From Moniliella sp. 'wahieum' (taxonomy: Eukaryota; Basidiomycota; Moniliellomycetes; Moniliellales; Moniliellaceae), in NCBI GenBank assembly GCA_003971905.1, contig RSEE01000017.1, positions 248,001 through 312,000 on the forward strand: DNA of 64,000 nucleotides, in the 5' to 3' direction. The number at the start of each line of letters is the position of its first letter. Position 1 is the stretch's first letter. Of this stretch, positions 13,582 to 25,873 are shown piece after piece. The notes under the pieces are model-generated. The model saw only the letters and a program-made list of their open reading frames with translations. It did not search any database and was not told the origin of the DNA. A program made the position numbers and the translations under genes.

Positions 13582-16168
13582 GAGGCACCGAGTTGGAAGC
13601 GGACAATGTAACAGCGCTGGTGGCACTGTCGGGTGCCGGAGAGGGGCACATGGTCGCGTGTGCAGGAGCGCGCGGGCCAGACTGGTTGCGGCGATCCACC
13701 GTTAGCGCCCCTTGGCTCGCAACGCTCTGCGGACCAAGCCTTGGTGTGGGAGGAGGGGGGAATAGATGTGGCGAGGGCGGAACAAAGGAAAGGGGCGGTA
13801 TGGGAAAGGTGGGGGTGGAAATGTCCAAGCGGGGGCGCGTGCTGCTCACGGGGCACGGAAGGGGGTGGTGGGGGTATGGGTGTCCATCCGTGACTTCGAC
13901 CTGGTCAAGACTGGGCTGTGGTGGATTAATTCAATGTTCTAATTCCTGCGCGCGAGCTACTGCCTGCTACTGCTGCTTGTACCGGCCATTACAGACTTAA
14001 TCGTTGGACAGAATGCGCCTGTTCACCCAACCGGCTTGGGTGTGGGCTTGGAAGGCAGGCTGGGGCTCCGCTCGCATCGGCAATCGTTCCCGGGGAGAGC
14101 ATTTGCTTTCGCTCTTGAAGCTCGATGTTGCTTCCTCTTCGGTTGTTTTCGCTGCGCGGGTTGGTGGGACCTTAGGCCTCAAGCTAGCTCGACTCAGTCC
14201 TGTCGCAGAACACAACCGCGCTTCCTCCTGCCGAGGGCGGAATGAAAGCCCTGGCGGGAAGCAGGTTTCCGCCACGGCGCTTTTCGCTACCCCTGCTCGC
14301 CCTTCTCCCCACCTCTCAGGGGCAGCGGCGCACAGCTGCGCTGTTTCGGTCCACGGCTCATATCATCAACAAGCGCCAAGCTTCAAGCCAGCTCCCCATT
14401 CCCAACAGCCACATGTGCTGCGTACCCTCTACCTCGCCCCCTCGCCCGACCATAGCTTATAAATCTTTGGCATGCTCACCAGAATCTCGTCCAACGGAAA
14501 GACGGAGAGACACCGCCTCAGCGTATATATCCACAGGCGACAGACAGGTGTGTGTCCCGGCAGCAAAGGACAAGGAAGCCCACCTGTTCCTCGTTCCTCT
14601 GTAGTAGCCGCCGCAAGTCGTCCACTAGGGGCTTTCCTTGTGTTGCGGTTTGTACAGTATGTATTTGCTGCCGCAACTGTGCTGCTTGTCTGGCAACAAA
14701 GCAGTTCAATTTGGGACTATAGCCCGCTCCCTCCATTTGGGCACCTTATAGAAACGGATGGTGTTCCCTTGAGTTGGGTGATGGGCCATGTTATGTACCC
14801 CGTACGGCAGACACAAGTCATTCGCGGTCGTGGTGCTACCCACTTCGTTCTGTGCCTTTCTTGTTGAGTCGTAGGCGGTAAGTCTTGACGGATATGGTGC
14901 TTGAGAGGTGGGACTGTTGCGAGCCCCCCACCCTATTGGGCAAACTTCTGCTGATGGTGCAGGTATCCATGTGGGATAGTAGGTGCTGCCATTGAAAGTG
15001 CCTGTCATAGACCCACACTGCAGTGAAACCAGTTTGCTCACAAACGCTTCGCCGAGAGAGACTAAGTTCCTGCTGCTTTTATTCTAACCGTCTGATCGCC
15101 TCCTTTCTCCATCTCCAAATCATCCCTTACGCACCTTTTGGGTTGAGGACCAGATACGAATGGGGGAGTCGGACGCAAGGCTATGGGCTGTGCGTGGTTA
15201 AAGAGAAGGCAGGGCGGAGAAAAGGCGACGAAGAATGGGCGCGGGGCGATGAGTAGTACGGGAAGTCCATTCAACTCCAAACAGAGAACCACTCTTTGGG
15301 GAGACCTCCCTTCGCAATACACCCCAGTCCTAGTGAGATAGAGATGACTGTGGGTCAAAAAGTGCTACTGTTGTGTGTGCGTATGTGAGAGTCCACTCCC
15401 GATCCCATATCGAAACAGCCGGCCAACATCAACTCAGATACACACCCGTATTTTCCTTTCTCTTTCCAGGCTTCCGCCTGGACACCACACCAAACCCATG
15501 ACGAGATGGCGGCATCTTCGTAACCCGCATGGTTGCCAACGGAGCCGTCAATGAGAAGGAGGCAGCTCCACGATAAAAAGTCCGAATGATGCCTTCACCA
15601 TCAGGCCTCAGGCGTGGTCACGCGGCCACGCGGTCACGCGTACGGCAGAAGCCTAGTGCCACGTGTCGGTGCAAAACCGGTATCCAAACCCTAACCCCCG
15701 CCGGCGAGGGACCTGTTTTCAAACCCGCAATTTGGTCGGATGCCGAGTCGGAACATTCACTTTGGATCACACACTTGCTATTGCCCCTCGGTCATTACCG
15801 GCCATAGTCCGTGCGCTGGTACGGATCGACCCGTAAGCAACGTTCGATATTCAGGCCATTCTTCAAGCTTCAAGCTCTTCAAGCTTCAAGCGTCAGCGTC
15901 AGCGTGTCAAGGCACAGCTCAGGCTGCTCAGTTGAGCGCTCCTGCCCCATCGAGGCCTCAGGGCCTTAACGTTCAATGCTGGCTACGCTGAGGCGCTGAG
16001 GCCCGTGCTTGCGGGGTCACCCAGTCACATCGGTCACGTCATGCCTTTTGCTGGTGCAATCGCCGACGCTGACAGATGTGCTGGGTATTTAAACTCTGCC
16101 CTCAGCCCCACCACCCATCCGCAACTTCATCGTTCCTCTTTTCTCTCTTCCACCTCCAACGTTTCCAA
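13582..16168. other. 2.6-kb spacer without a supported gene
   Basis: Open frames here overlap on both strands, lack family motifs and look like composition effects. The spacer carries the ESA1 upstream region. At 15861-15890 it has a short CTTCAAG repeat (CTTCAAGCTTCAAG, then CTCTTCAAGCTTCAAG), and several GGCCTCAGGGCC-like motifs around 15595-15990. It ends with a TATTTAAA at 16086-16093. Confidence 0.5.
16086..16093 (+). promoter_or_regulatory. TATA-like box of the Rossmann-protein gene
   Basis: TATTTAAA lies 76 bp upstream of the ATG at 16169, a plausible core-promoter distance for fungi. Confidence 0.45.
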
Positions 16169-17024
16169 ATGTCCTCTCTTAGCATCCTCATCTTTGGCGG
16201 GCACGGCAAAGTGGCCCAACACCTTACCCGGCACGCGCTTGCTGCTGGCCACACGGTCTACTCGGTGCTGCGGCAAGAGGCGCATTTCAACGATCTGCCC
16301 AAGCCCGAGGGGCAGGCAAGGTGGTTCCGGTGCTGGAAAGTATTGAAACGGCGAGTGTATCGTCGCTGAGTGCGCTGTTGCAAGAGCACAAGCCTAATGT
16401 GGTCGTCTGGTCCGCTGGGGCCGGCGGTAAAGGCGGTCCGGAACGGACGAGGGCGGTGGACTTTGAAGGGGCCAAGAAGGTGTTTGATGCGCTGGAAGCT
16501 AGTGGTTTGCCTACCTCGTCCACCTTCGCCGCTTCATCATGGTCTCGGCCATTGACACGCGCGACCTCTCTCGTCCCCCGCCCTCGTGGTACACCAAGGA
16601 GGACATTGCCAGTAGCCAAGCAGGCCATGGCGCCATTCCGTTTTACTATGAAATGAAGTTGGCTGCCGACCAAGACTTGGTCAAGCGCACAGCGTTTCCC
16701 TGGTTCATTCTCCGCCCTTCGCTCCTCAAGGACGGGCCCGGAACAGGCAAGGTCAGCCTCGGCGCCCGTACTGCCATCGGCACTCCGGTACGTATTCTCC
16801 TGCGTTGGCATTGCTAGGATGTACCCCTACTGACCTGTCCCCTTGCCCTCCCTCTCCATTCCCAGGTCTTCCGTGATGATGTGGGCCGTGTCCTGTTGGG
16901 CGTCGCCGAGGCGCCCAAAGGCCAGTTCGATGGTCTCGCCCTCGACCTAACCAATGGCGAGGTTCCGATTCCCCAAGCGCTTAGCGAGGCGCTCGCGCGC
17001 GGACGGACTGACTTTGAGCCCTAG
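16169..17024 (+). CDS. NAD(P)-binding Rossmann-fold protein (atypical SDR)
   Basis: The N-terminus SILIFGGHGKVAQHLTRHAL is a glycine-rich dinucleotide-binding turn, followed by VVWSAGAGGKGGPERT, a Tyr/Lys pair in FYYEMKLAADQDL (YxxxK-like), and WFILRPSLLKDGPGTGKV. This pattern belongs to small atypical short-chain dehydrogenases of the NAD(P)H-binding/NmrA-like group, such as yeast YMR090W-like proteins; the substrate is unknown. A clean intron lies at 16788-16865, and exon 2 begins VFRDDVGRVLLG. The product is about 255 aa. Two frame breaks occur: near 16320 after the segment PKPEGQARWF, and near 16530 before the segment SAIDTRDLSR. Both lie in otherwise continuous homology. The gene stands alone between long spacers. 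Confidence 0.85.
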
Positions 17025-20000
17025 ACTGGGCCGGCTTGAACTGTACGACGCACCTGCCCTGCATTGTGATGCGCGAACTGCAGAAAGAATCTTGTCTTGT
17101 CACCATGTCACCCCACCCCAACCCAACCAAAACAAAACAAAGCAAAACATGGCATGAGATTGGACTTTGGTCTCTTCTTCTTTCTGGCTTGGAGCCCAGG
17201 TGGCACCTACGGGCCCCATGGAGGATGGACGAGAGATGATGGTGCGTGTGGGGCAGGTCTTCTTTTAGTGTCTCTGTAAGAGCCAGTGTGTCCATCTTGA
17301 TCACCGAGAGGCAGTGGAGTCGGTCGCGAGGAAGAACACCTGATGGGTGTTCTGAGCCCGTTTTCTCGAAGCGGGGGGCTTTGAGACATTGATGTCTTGA
17401 AGGCATAAATGAACGATGGTAGCTACCATGGTCAGATTGATTAGGGCTCTGTATTATGCGGATGAGATGCCCCTTCTGTCCCCAACGGGTGGAGGGGGGG
17501 TGAAGATACGAGATGCGCAGAGGGGCATGCTTGTCCCTTTTGCTCTTCTGTGGCTGCCAGGCAGATGAAGGCGGCCAGAAGGTTGTTGGGGGGTAATAGA
17601 TACACGGCAAAGCGAACGCAGCAATTGCCGGCCGGGGGCTAGTCGGAGCTGAGAGGCCGCCGCCAATTCCAACTTAGTAGCCGAAATCCCGACAGTTGGG
17701 CGGAGTCCGAAGGACAAAAATTCCCTCTCTTATGTTGCTGTGCAGGGCCACATATACACCGCTTTTGGCTTTTGGAAGACAACCTGTGTGCACTGATAGT
17801 ATGGATGTTGGATGCAATCCCCATATCCCGTCTCTCGGCATACCGGCGCTCGCTTGCGGCCTTTCATGCGCGTCCGGAAAAAACGGGTGGAAGAGGGAGA
17901 AGTGCAACGGGCGCGGAAGAGGGTGGGATGGTGACATCATTGATGTGCCGCCGCAGCTGCCGTTTCGGAATGAATCTTGAGTGTCCTAATGCCTATGGCC
18001 TCTCATAAAGGCAGCCTGCAGTGAGATTGCATCTTGGGCCGAGGGCCTGGCCCCTCTCGTCTGAGTCATACGCGCACAGGTTAATGGTGGCTCGCTCCAA
18101 GAAGCATAGTATATTGATCGTGCGCGCCGGCTCTTTTGCAGTCAACCGGGCTATGCGTGGTTGCGCACGTCCAAAAAGGTGTCTCTCTCTTTGTCGGGGG
18201 GTGCGAGAGGAGGCGGATCCGCGGTGACCCTGATCCATCAGTGTCAGCACAGGTCAGCACGCACAGCCTCAGGATTATGCTGTCTGTCTGTCGTTCCTGT
18301 GCGTGAGGAAGCTGGGTGGTGTCGAGAAAACATGGCAGACCTCAGGCGATGTGGTGAGTGAAGCTCCCTCTATGACGCTACTGCGAGTTGGTTTGGATTC
18401 CCAGGCGACTGAGTACTGATGAAGCAGAGAAAGGAGACAGAGGGGTGCACATGCAGCACAGGGGGGAGGCTGCGCTGAGCGAGGCGCAAATGGGCAGTGG
18501 AGGGGCAAGGGCGCGTTGGCCTTCTCCTTTTGCACTGCAAGGGCAATGCAGGGGGAGGGCGGTATGCGGGAGGGGTGAGGTAAGCGTGTGAGCGTGTGCG
18601 GGAGGACAAGGCAGAGCGAGGCGAACGGAGGCTGCAGGAGCTGCGGCGCGCTGTCGCATGGCGCGTGTCATGCAGTGAGGCCGAGCTTGGAGCCGAGGGT
18701 CGAGGCCTGAGCCTCAGCACTCGTGTGGGGGGCGTTGCAGGTGGCATGCATGCCAAGCTAACCCCCGCGCGTGGCCGGGCTGGGTGGCGCAGCGCCGGAG
18801 GAGGCGTGGCATGTGCTCCAACGGCAGTTGGTATTTGCGACGCATCTGCCGCGATGACGTCAAGGACGCCATGACGTAGCCCGGCACCCAGGCCAGGCCA
18901 AGCCGGGTGGCTTTTGGGGTCCAACGTCCACCGTCCAACGTCCATCGACCATCTGGCTCCATGATGCATGATGCATGATGCATGATGCGGGTGGGGGCGC
19001 GGAGCCACCGGTGAGCCACCCCACTCAGCGCTATTGATATGGACGTGTGACGCGTGACGATTGTGCGTAGTGGCGCGCGGGGAAGGCAGGGCGGGGCGGC
19101 AGTGGGCCCCTGGCGGAGGCACCGGATGGCATGCATGCATGCGCTGGGCCTGGCACTGGCTCCGCAGCACGTGGGGAGAGGCGCGGGCTGGTGGCTGATG
19201 GGTGAGGCCTGAGGGGCTCTGCGTACTTGATTGGGGAGGCGTGGGGGAGGGTGATGCGGACGGGGCCAGTGGGAGATGCATGTGGGGGATGCGCGGGATG
19301 ATCGATGATCGGCGGTGGTGCGGTGTCTTGCAGGCTGTGGACAGCGCAGGCTTGTTGCGTCCCTCTCCACGCGGGCGGCGGCGACGGCCGGACACGCAGC
19401 GCTGCGGAGCGCCGGGGATAGCAGACCAGCACCGAGGACAGCAGATGGGACACACCGGCCTGGGCAGTGTGCCGCCGGTCGCTCGCTTGCGTCACGCACT
19501 GCACCACAAGGCGCTGGCAAGCACACGCACAGCGCCCCCCCCGGCCTCACTCGACCCGTCCCGTGCCCGTAGCCACTCGCCATCCCCCCGTCGCTCTCAG
19601 CCCCATCCCCCTTATTACTCCTGTCGCCCCTCCGCATCCTGCCCTCGCCACCTGCTCCCACGTGCTCCGCGCCCCCCCCTCGGCTTTCGCTTCTGCTGCG
19701 CCACCACCACCACCACCACCATCCGTCGCCACAATGGCCTGCGCCAGCCGCCCCCCTCCCCAGTAAAAACCCTCCCACTGCTGCCCTTCCCTGCTTCCCC
19801 CCCCCCATGCCCAGCCACAACGCAGCGCGCCGCGCGCGACTCCTGGCGCTCCCTCCTCCCCGACGGAGACCCGTTGTTGGTCCCCCCCCAGCTCCACTCC
19901 CTCGTCCGCCTCCAGCGCCACCTCCGCTCAAAAGGCTGCCTCCTCTGCCTGCCCTGCCGCCCCCTGCACCCCTCGCCATGCCTTGCTCGCCCTCGATCCC

Positions 20001-20231
20001 GACCCTGCTGCCTCGCTCCCGCCCCAGCCGCTGCTGCCGCCTGCCCAGTCCCAGCCCACCTCCTCGGCATCAGAGTCCGTCACAAGCAGCGCCAGTCATT
20101 CGCTTGCATATACCGAGCGCAGGCTCTCGTCCCAGTCGCAGTTCAGCGCACGCACCCAGCTCAGCGCCCGCTCCCAAGCCAGTGCTGCCAGCGCCTTCTC
20201 CTCCGACTCACTCTTCCCCGTTGCCCCCATC
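17025..20231. other. 3.2-kb GC-rich spacer, no supported gene
   Basis: Long minus-strand frames between 18370 and 19979 are Arg/Pro/Gly-rich, are mirrored by equally long plus-strand frames, and have no motif, so I treat them as GC-rich shadows. The region holds the ATGATGC repeat (18961-18988), alternating gcatgcatgcatgc at about 19131-19143, and (CCA)n around 19700-19722. The real 5' end of the HSP20 gene may extend back into 19.8-20.2 kb. Confidence 0.45.
18961..18988. repeat. heptamer tandem repeat (ATGATGC)x4
   Basis: Four exact copies of ATGATGC, preceded by a repetitive CCAACGTCCACCGTCCAACG stretch at about 18920-18941. Confidence 0.95.
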
Positions 20232-21081
20232 ATGGAGAGCCCCGCCGCGGTAGACCTCGACGGAGCACGAGCCCGATCGCGTTTCCTGCTGCTCTGCCTC
20301 ACCCCCTCTGGCTCAGCGCAAAGCGCGTGCTGTCTCGCCTTTATCCCTACCGACGCGAGGCAGCACCGGGCCGCAGCATGGACGCCGAAAGTAGCACCGC
20401 CCCATACCCCCTCAAGCCTCGCCTCTCCCGCCCGGCCCAGCAGTACCCGCAGTTGGAATGGCCAGGAAGGCCAGCCTGCCTATGTCATCCGTCACTCGCC
20501 CATGACCACCACGCCGTTTTTAGAGAAGCGCCCCGCCCCGCCTGAAACAAGGCTGGATGTGGAGACGCATGCCAATGGGTATACCATCCGGCTCAACCTG
20601 CCTGGGTTCACCATGGACGGTATCTCGCTTTCGGTCAAGCGTACGTATGCCTTCCGTGTTTTGGTAGAGGAGTGGTAGCTCATATTCTCTTTGCTTTCCT
20701 CACGTTCTCCTTCCCGTTCCCGCGCTTGTTCCAGACCATCGCACCATCCACATTGTCGCCGACAAGTGGGACGACGAGACGGGGGGACACTTTGAGCCCA
20801 GCGTCGTATTTGGCCCCGACGCGGATTTGCACAATGTGCGCGCTCAGTTTGACGGTACGCTGTTGGTAATCGATGTGCCGCTCAAGTTACAACGCCCGTC
20901 CTCGATGGGAGGCAGACGGTCCAGTACCCTGACTACCCGCTCCGAGCCAGGCGGCCGCTCACGCGTAACCCAGTCCCGGGCGCTCCCCGAGCGCAACCAG
21001 CGGCGACTGCGTTGCGTTCGAGTCCGGTGGCTGGATTGCCCCCGTCGACGGAGGAGGAAAGGGCAACAAGTCTGGCGGTAG
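20232..21081 (+). CDS. small heat-shock protein (HSP20/alpha-crystallin domain)
   Basis: An alpha-crystallin domain is visible from ETHANGYTIRLNLPGF across the intron to NVRAQFDGTLLVIDVPLK, with HRTIHIVADKW in the middle strand. Such proteins are ATP-independent holdases that bind unfolding proteins. The intron 20641-20734 (GTACGT to CAG) keeps the frame exactly. From the ATG at 20232 (MESPAAVDLDG) the two exons give 251 aa without any frame break, one of the few clean multi-exon models in this window. The N-terminal 100 residues are Ser/Pro/Ala-rich. The same frame is open upstream to about 19983 and may be coding if the ATG lies behind another exon. The C-terminal extension is Arg-rich after RPSSMGGRRSS. 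The I-x-I/V tail motif of oligomeric sHSPs is not seen. Confidence 0.85.
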
Positions 21082-22100
21082 CGGTTCCCCAACTCCCTAG
21101 CGGTCGAACGACACGTTTTTTGTTTCCTCGTCCCCCTCGTTTTCGTCCATAACTTGTTTTCCTGCACCTCTTGTGCACCCCCACTGATCCTACTCGGAAT
21201 CGTCTTGGATGAACTCATCTTTGACGGTTGAACTCCGATGGAGAGCAGAGGCCCCCACCCCCCGCTGGGCCCTTGCCGTACCCTACCCAGGACCGGTTTG
21301 TCAACGCTCCATCCAGCTTCATGGTAGCACGTGCACCTGCCTTTCACATACCTCGCACCCGATACCACATGTCCCTCCCACATAAACACTGAACTCTCAC
21401 TTTGCTTTCGCTCGTTGTCTCGATTCCCATCCCATTCTGTCCATCCTCCGTCTCCCTTTTCCTCTCCACTTCCCTCTGCCGCACCCTCCCCCTCTCACTG
21501 CCTATTTTGCCAGGCCTCATCTCATCCTCCGTCCCTTCTTTCCTCCCATAGATCCACCGGACCCGCCCCAACCCGTCTTGCTCGCACCCCCCTCTCCCCG
21601 TCCTCTGCTGGCCCAATAGTCCATGTGTGCCGTTGGACCCGATATCAGTCTCTCCCACACCATGGGCTGCGCCGGCTTGGAATATCGAGTCTCTTGACGA
21701 ACCAGACCCCGATCCAGATCCAGATCCAGATCCATAACCATACGTCTACGTGTCTACGTCAGCCCCCTCCCCCCCCCCTACATCCCTTTTTCACTTTCCT
21801 ATCGCTGCTGCTGCCCTTCCATCCTGTTCTGTTCCGATCCACCTCGCTTCTGTCGCGCGCCTCTCGCTCTCGCTCTTGTTCCCCCCCCAAAAAGAATCGC
21901 CCCAGTCGCGCAACCTATTCTTGGACTGTCACGCTCTTCTCGTTTCGACGTTTGGGTTTCGCGGTCCGACCGAGTGGCAGCGGCTGCGCATGCTAGCGTT
22001 GCGCCCGCTTGGGGGCCTGGGGCAAGGGGGGGCGGGTCGTAGGGGGCAAATGCCCTACGGCAGGGTGTGGAGTGTGGGTTGTGCATTATGCATTGTCACG

Positions 22101-22152
22101 CTTCAAGCTTCAAGCTTCAAGCTTCAAGCTTCAAGCTTCAAGCTTCAAGCTT
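22101..22152. repeat. heptamer tandem repeat (CTTCAAG)x7
   Basis: About 7.4 uninterrupted copies of the 7-bp unit CTTCAAG. Each junction creates the palindrome AAGCTT. The same unit appears in short form at 15861-15890 and, degenerate and inverted, around 50272-50330. Confidence 0.97.
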
Positions 22153-23669
22153 GCAGTGCCACGCTTCGATCAATATGGCGCGTGAAGCTAGTATCGTGAA
22201 GGGCTCAGGCTGAGCGCTCAAGTGCCCGAAACAGTCGGGTTTCTGTGCCTTGGCAGACCCCTAGGGATGTGTGGATAAATGGAATGCAGGAGGCGGACGT
22301 GTGCCCGGTCAGTGGGCGCTTGGTGGGCGCTCCGAGTTGGGCGATTGTAGCGCTCGGTCCCGTACGGGCCGGCTCAGCTTTGCTTCCCCATCTCGATCTG
22401 TATGCGTTCTGGGCACTGGTGCCAAGGCACGAGTGACGTTTGTGTCACGGTACGCCAGATAGGCACGGCGGGGTCTCGGGCTAGGAATAAGCAAAAGGGA
22501 ACGGCGGCTCATGCACATATCGGTGTCCAGTTTGTTCCTGTAGCTGGGCAAATAAGAGTGGTAGGAAGGGGGGCTGCGGCGCTGAGGGCCAATTCAAAAG
22601 AAGGCGACTGGCTTGGGAGCTGTGGGAATGTGGAACCCGAGAACGGCGCAAAGGAGAACTATAGTAACTAGTAACCGGTAACCGCGGTAGGATAGGCACA
22701 TGGGCTCCCGGCTCCCAACACACGAATCTCAATCTCCGTCCTTCTCTTGGTCGCGCTGTAGCACTAGCGGGCGTAATGCATAATGGCCACTGCACACGGT
22801 GGACGTGCGGTGGACGGACAGAGGCCAATAAGCAGGGCCGTGCACACGGCGCAGTCCCTCTGCGGTGGTTCGCGCGGGCGCTTTCCCCCCTTTTTTTAAT
22901 GCGGTCCCTGTTTTTCCCCCTCGGACGCCCCGTCGGTCCATTGGCTGCTCGACCTTCACGCTTCGTCCCACATCAAAAAGGAGTCCACGGACCGAGCTCC
23001 GCGCTCTCTCGTACTCCGCACGACGCGGCGTGCAGGGGGGGGGGGTCCTCCTGTCCCCACGTGCCCTACTGCGCTGGCCAACGTGGCTCGCGGTCACCGT
23101 CCTCGCGCGGCGCAGCGTATAGGGTACAAGGTACCGCTCCAAAACAGCAGCAGGGTTCGCGCCCTCCGGCCTCACCTCCTCTCCCAACCGCGCCAGGGAG
23201 GGCCAAGCGAAGGAAATGAAAAGAAAGCACCGAAAGCTCATGATATACCCACTGCCACAACAGTGCCGGAAAATGTGCAACAGTGCATGAGTGGAGAGAG
23301 ATGACCAGGGGGAGAACAGCAGATAGAACCGTGCACCATTATTAGGCGCAGCAGCACCATCCGCAATGTTATTCTGCAACCAAAGGAAACAGCGCCATTG
23401 TCGGAGCCTGTCACAGTCGGGGCTATGGCGAGGGAGAGTATGTTGGGACCCGCGGTCCCGTACGTAGGCCAAGGCGCTTTAACGTTAACACCATTTGCCC
23501 CTTATTATTATTTAACCTCCGAAGCCTCCACGTGTATACTCAGGTTTGTTGAACCCCTGTCTCCTCTAGTGTGTGGCATAAGACTTAGACCTACCGTCCA
23601 CCACCGCAATTGCATCGCTCTACATTTCCAGAGGTTCATCACGCAACCCCTTGGGTCCCCCCGGTCTTA

Positions 23670-23843
23670 GATCTTACAGAGCAGAGTCGAGACTAGGTCG
23701 AGGGATGAATCAATCATTCGTGGGCAAGAAGCATGAGCAGATGACATGGTGCGAAGGGGGAGAACAGTAATGAAAGAGCGAGACGCCGCTCGGGACGAAG
23801 AAATTGGAAATGGGAGCGAGATCAGCCAAACTATTATATGACC
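23670..23843 (-). repeat. diverged solo LTR of the 43.7-kb chromovirus family
   Basis: On the minus strand the block from TAGTTTGGCTGATCTCGCTC through CCCATTTCCAATTTCTTCGT matches the LTRs at 43692 and 47267 almost exactly. It then continues with scattered mismatches and small insertions (TTCGCACCATGTC, ACGAATGAT, CGACCTAGTCT). No internal sequence lies on either side. This is an old solo or truncated LTR; the 3' limit is approximate. Confidence 0.85.
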
Positions 23844-25873
23844 CCGCGCCAGGCACATCTTGCACACCGCATCGGGCCCTGGGTGGGGGATACACTGTGT
23901 GATCCATATGCCCCTATGATGGCGGAAAAGTCTATTAGGACAGAGAGGATCCTTAACTGCAGTAGAGGATGATGGTCATCGATCACAGATGGTCGCGCGT
24001 TTTAAAATTTACCCCAAGCGCTTGGGTGCACACCATCCATGTAACCCTAACCTCGTCTCCCCTGCACGGGGGCAGTAGCACATAACGCATGGCGCCGACC
24101 ACCTATAAAACACGCTATAGCGGACCAAATTGGTGCAAGACCTAAGGCGAAACGCGGAACGGCGATGCATCGGCATCGCTCTTGGCAAGGAGTAGTACAC
24201 TACATTAGTATGCACCTTAGGTCCTCTCTCAGCCGGGGAGACGTACCAGGTGAGAGTGCCAACACCACAGTGTTTTTTGCTTATACTCTCCGAGAGTAGT
24301 GTCGTGTCATTATATTTTGCTGTGTGCTTTTCGCAGATAGAGCAGGGGGGATCCCACACCAGAAAAGAAACTTATTCACAGAAGCCACAAGCATGCTCAT
24401 CGACATCCCTCGGTCAACTGACACACGTATGTGAACGAGATGCATTACATTAGCATACGCAGTCGCCTCCCTCAGCCCAAACGGACACACATCTCTGAGT
24501 CGTGAGATACGAGATCCCTTGGTGAATTGAGGGACAACTCAAGGAAGGTTCGTGCTTGAGATGGTTAGTGGAATCCGAACAGAGCGATAGCAAAAAGGAG
24601 TGGCGTATCGGCATGTATATAGCAGAGGAGGCTGCACGTGTGGCAAGGCTGCATATTCACCGTCGGCTTGGGCACAAGAACACAATAGGAGGAACGTTTC
24701 TGAAGCCTCTCCGGGACTTAGAGACGTAGAGAGGCAGCGAAGAACAAACACTGAGAGAGCTGGGACCGGGCAGAGACGATATTCGGCTGCTGGTGAAGAG
24801 AAACCCAGACACAACAATAAGACTGTTGGGACTGAACTCGACGTGGCCAAAGGTGAACTCACCCGAGTTGACTGATGGAAAGCTGAGAACGGGAGGACGG
24901 AAGACGAGATGGTAATCAAGTGGAGAAGATGTTGCCTGTATTGGACTAATTGGCTGGAAACCGACAGTAATGAATAGGAGAGGCAGAAGGGGACGGAGAT
25001 GGAACATGGGAAAAGACCCCTAACCGCTACCAACCAACAGGGTTACAGGCCAATAGATATGAAAGGGCAATCAGGCGCAAGAGGGGTGTAGAAATGGAGA
25101 CACAGAAACAATGGTTTGACTGCCAAAGGCGCAACAGAGAATGATAGAGGTAAGCGGGGACGCGGCGACAATTGCCGCAAGTAGGATACCACCGACTTGG
25201 TGGCCTCTCATTGGGGCCACCGCCTTCACCTTGAGCACGAGGTGACTATTGTCGCATGGATGCGTGGCCACTCGGGCCACCGTACCAGCAACAATCAAAA
25301 CCTTGGTTGGACTTTGAGAGCGCAATCTACTGGGCATGGGTAGAGGAATTAAGGCGACCCTACTAGCTTGGATCCGACCATCTCAGATCCGACACGTCCT
25401 GTAACATCCCTTCTCTCTTCTCACTTTTGATGAAGCAGGTATAACATCTCTTTTGTTGATGGTATGTGCCCTCGAAGTCCGTCCGCTGGGCTTATTGTAC
25501 AAGAAGCAATTCAGAGCCATTTCCCTTTTCGCTCTCTGACTGCTTGTTGTGGTGGGTGCTGTGGCTTGTTGCTGTGAAAAGATGTGGATGCGGGGCAGCA
25601 GCGGGGCGGCGGGGCGTCTTAGCTAAGCACGCCCGCCCCCCCGCCACCTTGGCAGGAGGCAGACATGCCAGCCAGCTGAATGCGCCCCGGCGCGCTCCAT
25701 TGTTGGCAGTCACATGTGATCTGCGTGTGACCACACGTCACACGGCCTGTCGCCGGCACAGCGGCCTGCTGCTGCTGCGCTCCAGGCGGCCTTCGCTTCG
25801 GCGCCTCCCTCCACCTCCCTCCGCGCCCCCTCCAGCAGCACCGCCGCCGCCCGCCGCCCCTCCCCTCGCCGCC

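Larger units (their letters stand above)
21082..25873. other. 4.8-kb gene-poor region with repeats and a decayed LTR
   Basis: I found no gene I can support. Contents: pyrimidine-rich sequence 21360-21900 with (GATCCA)n at 21711-21735; a long CTTCAAG array (22101-22152); a G11 run at 23035-23045; a decayed LTR (about 23670-23843); and less GC-rich sequence from 23470 to 25460 with many stops in every frame. Open frames at 24539-25033 on both strands mirror each other and have no motif. Confidence 0.5.

Noticed and set aside
18370..19979. Long minus-strand open frames (360 and 420 codons)
   Set aside because: Low-complexity Arg/Pro/Gly/Ala, equally long frames on the other strand, no motif; composition effect of GC-rich DNA.
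21005..21045. tRNA-like B-box GTTCGAGTCC
   Set aside because: No matching A box, no cloverleaf, and it lies inside the coding 3' end of the HSP20 gene.
22101..22152. CTTCAAG array considered as a CRISPR-like array
   Set aside because: A simple tandem repeat with no spacers, in a eukaryotic context.
21082..25873. Gene-poor region as a candidate centromere
   Set aside because: Only about 4.8 kb, one decayed LTR and simple repeats; no known centromere motif and no way to see CENP-A from sequence.
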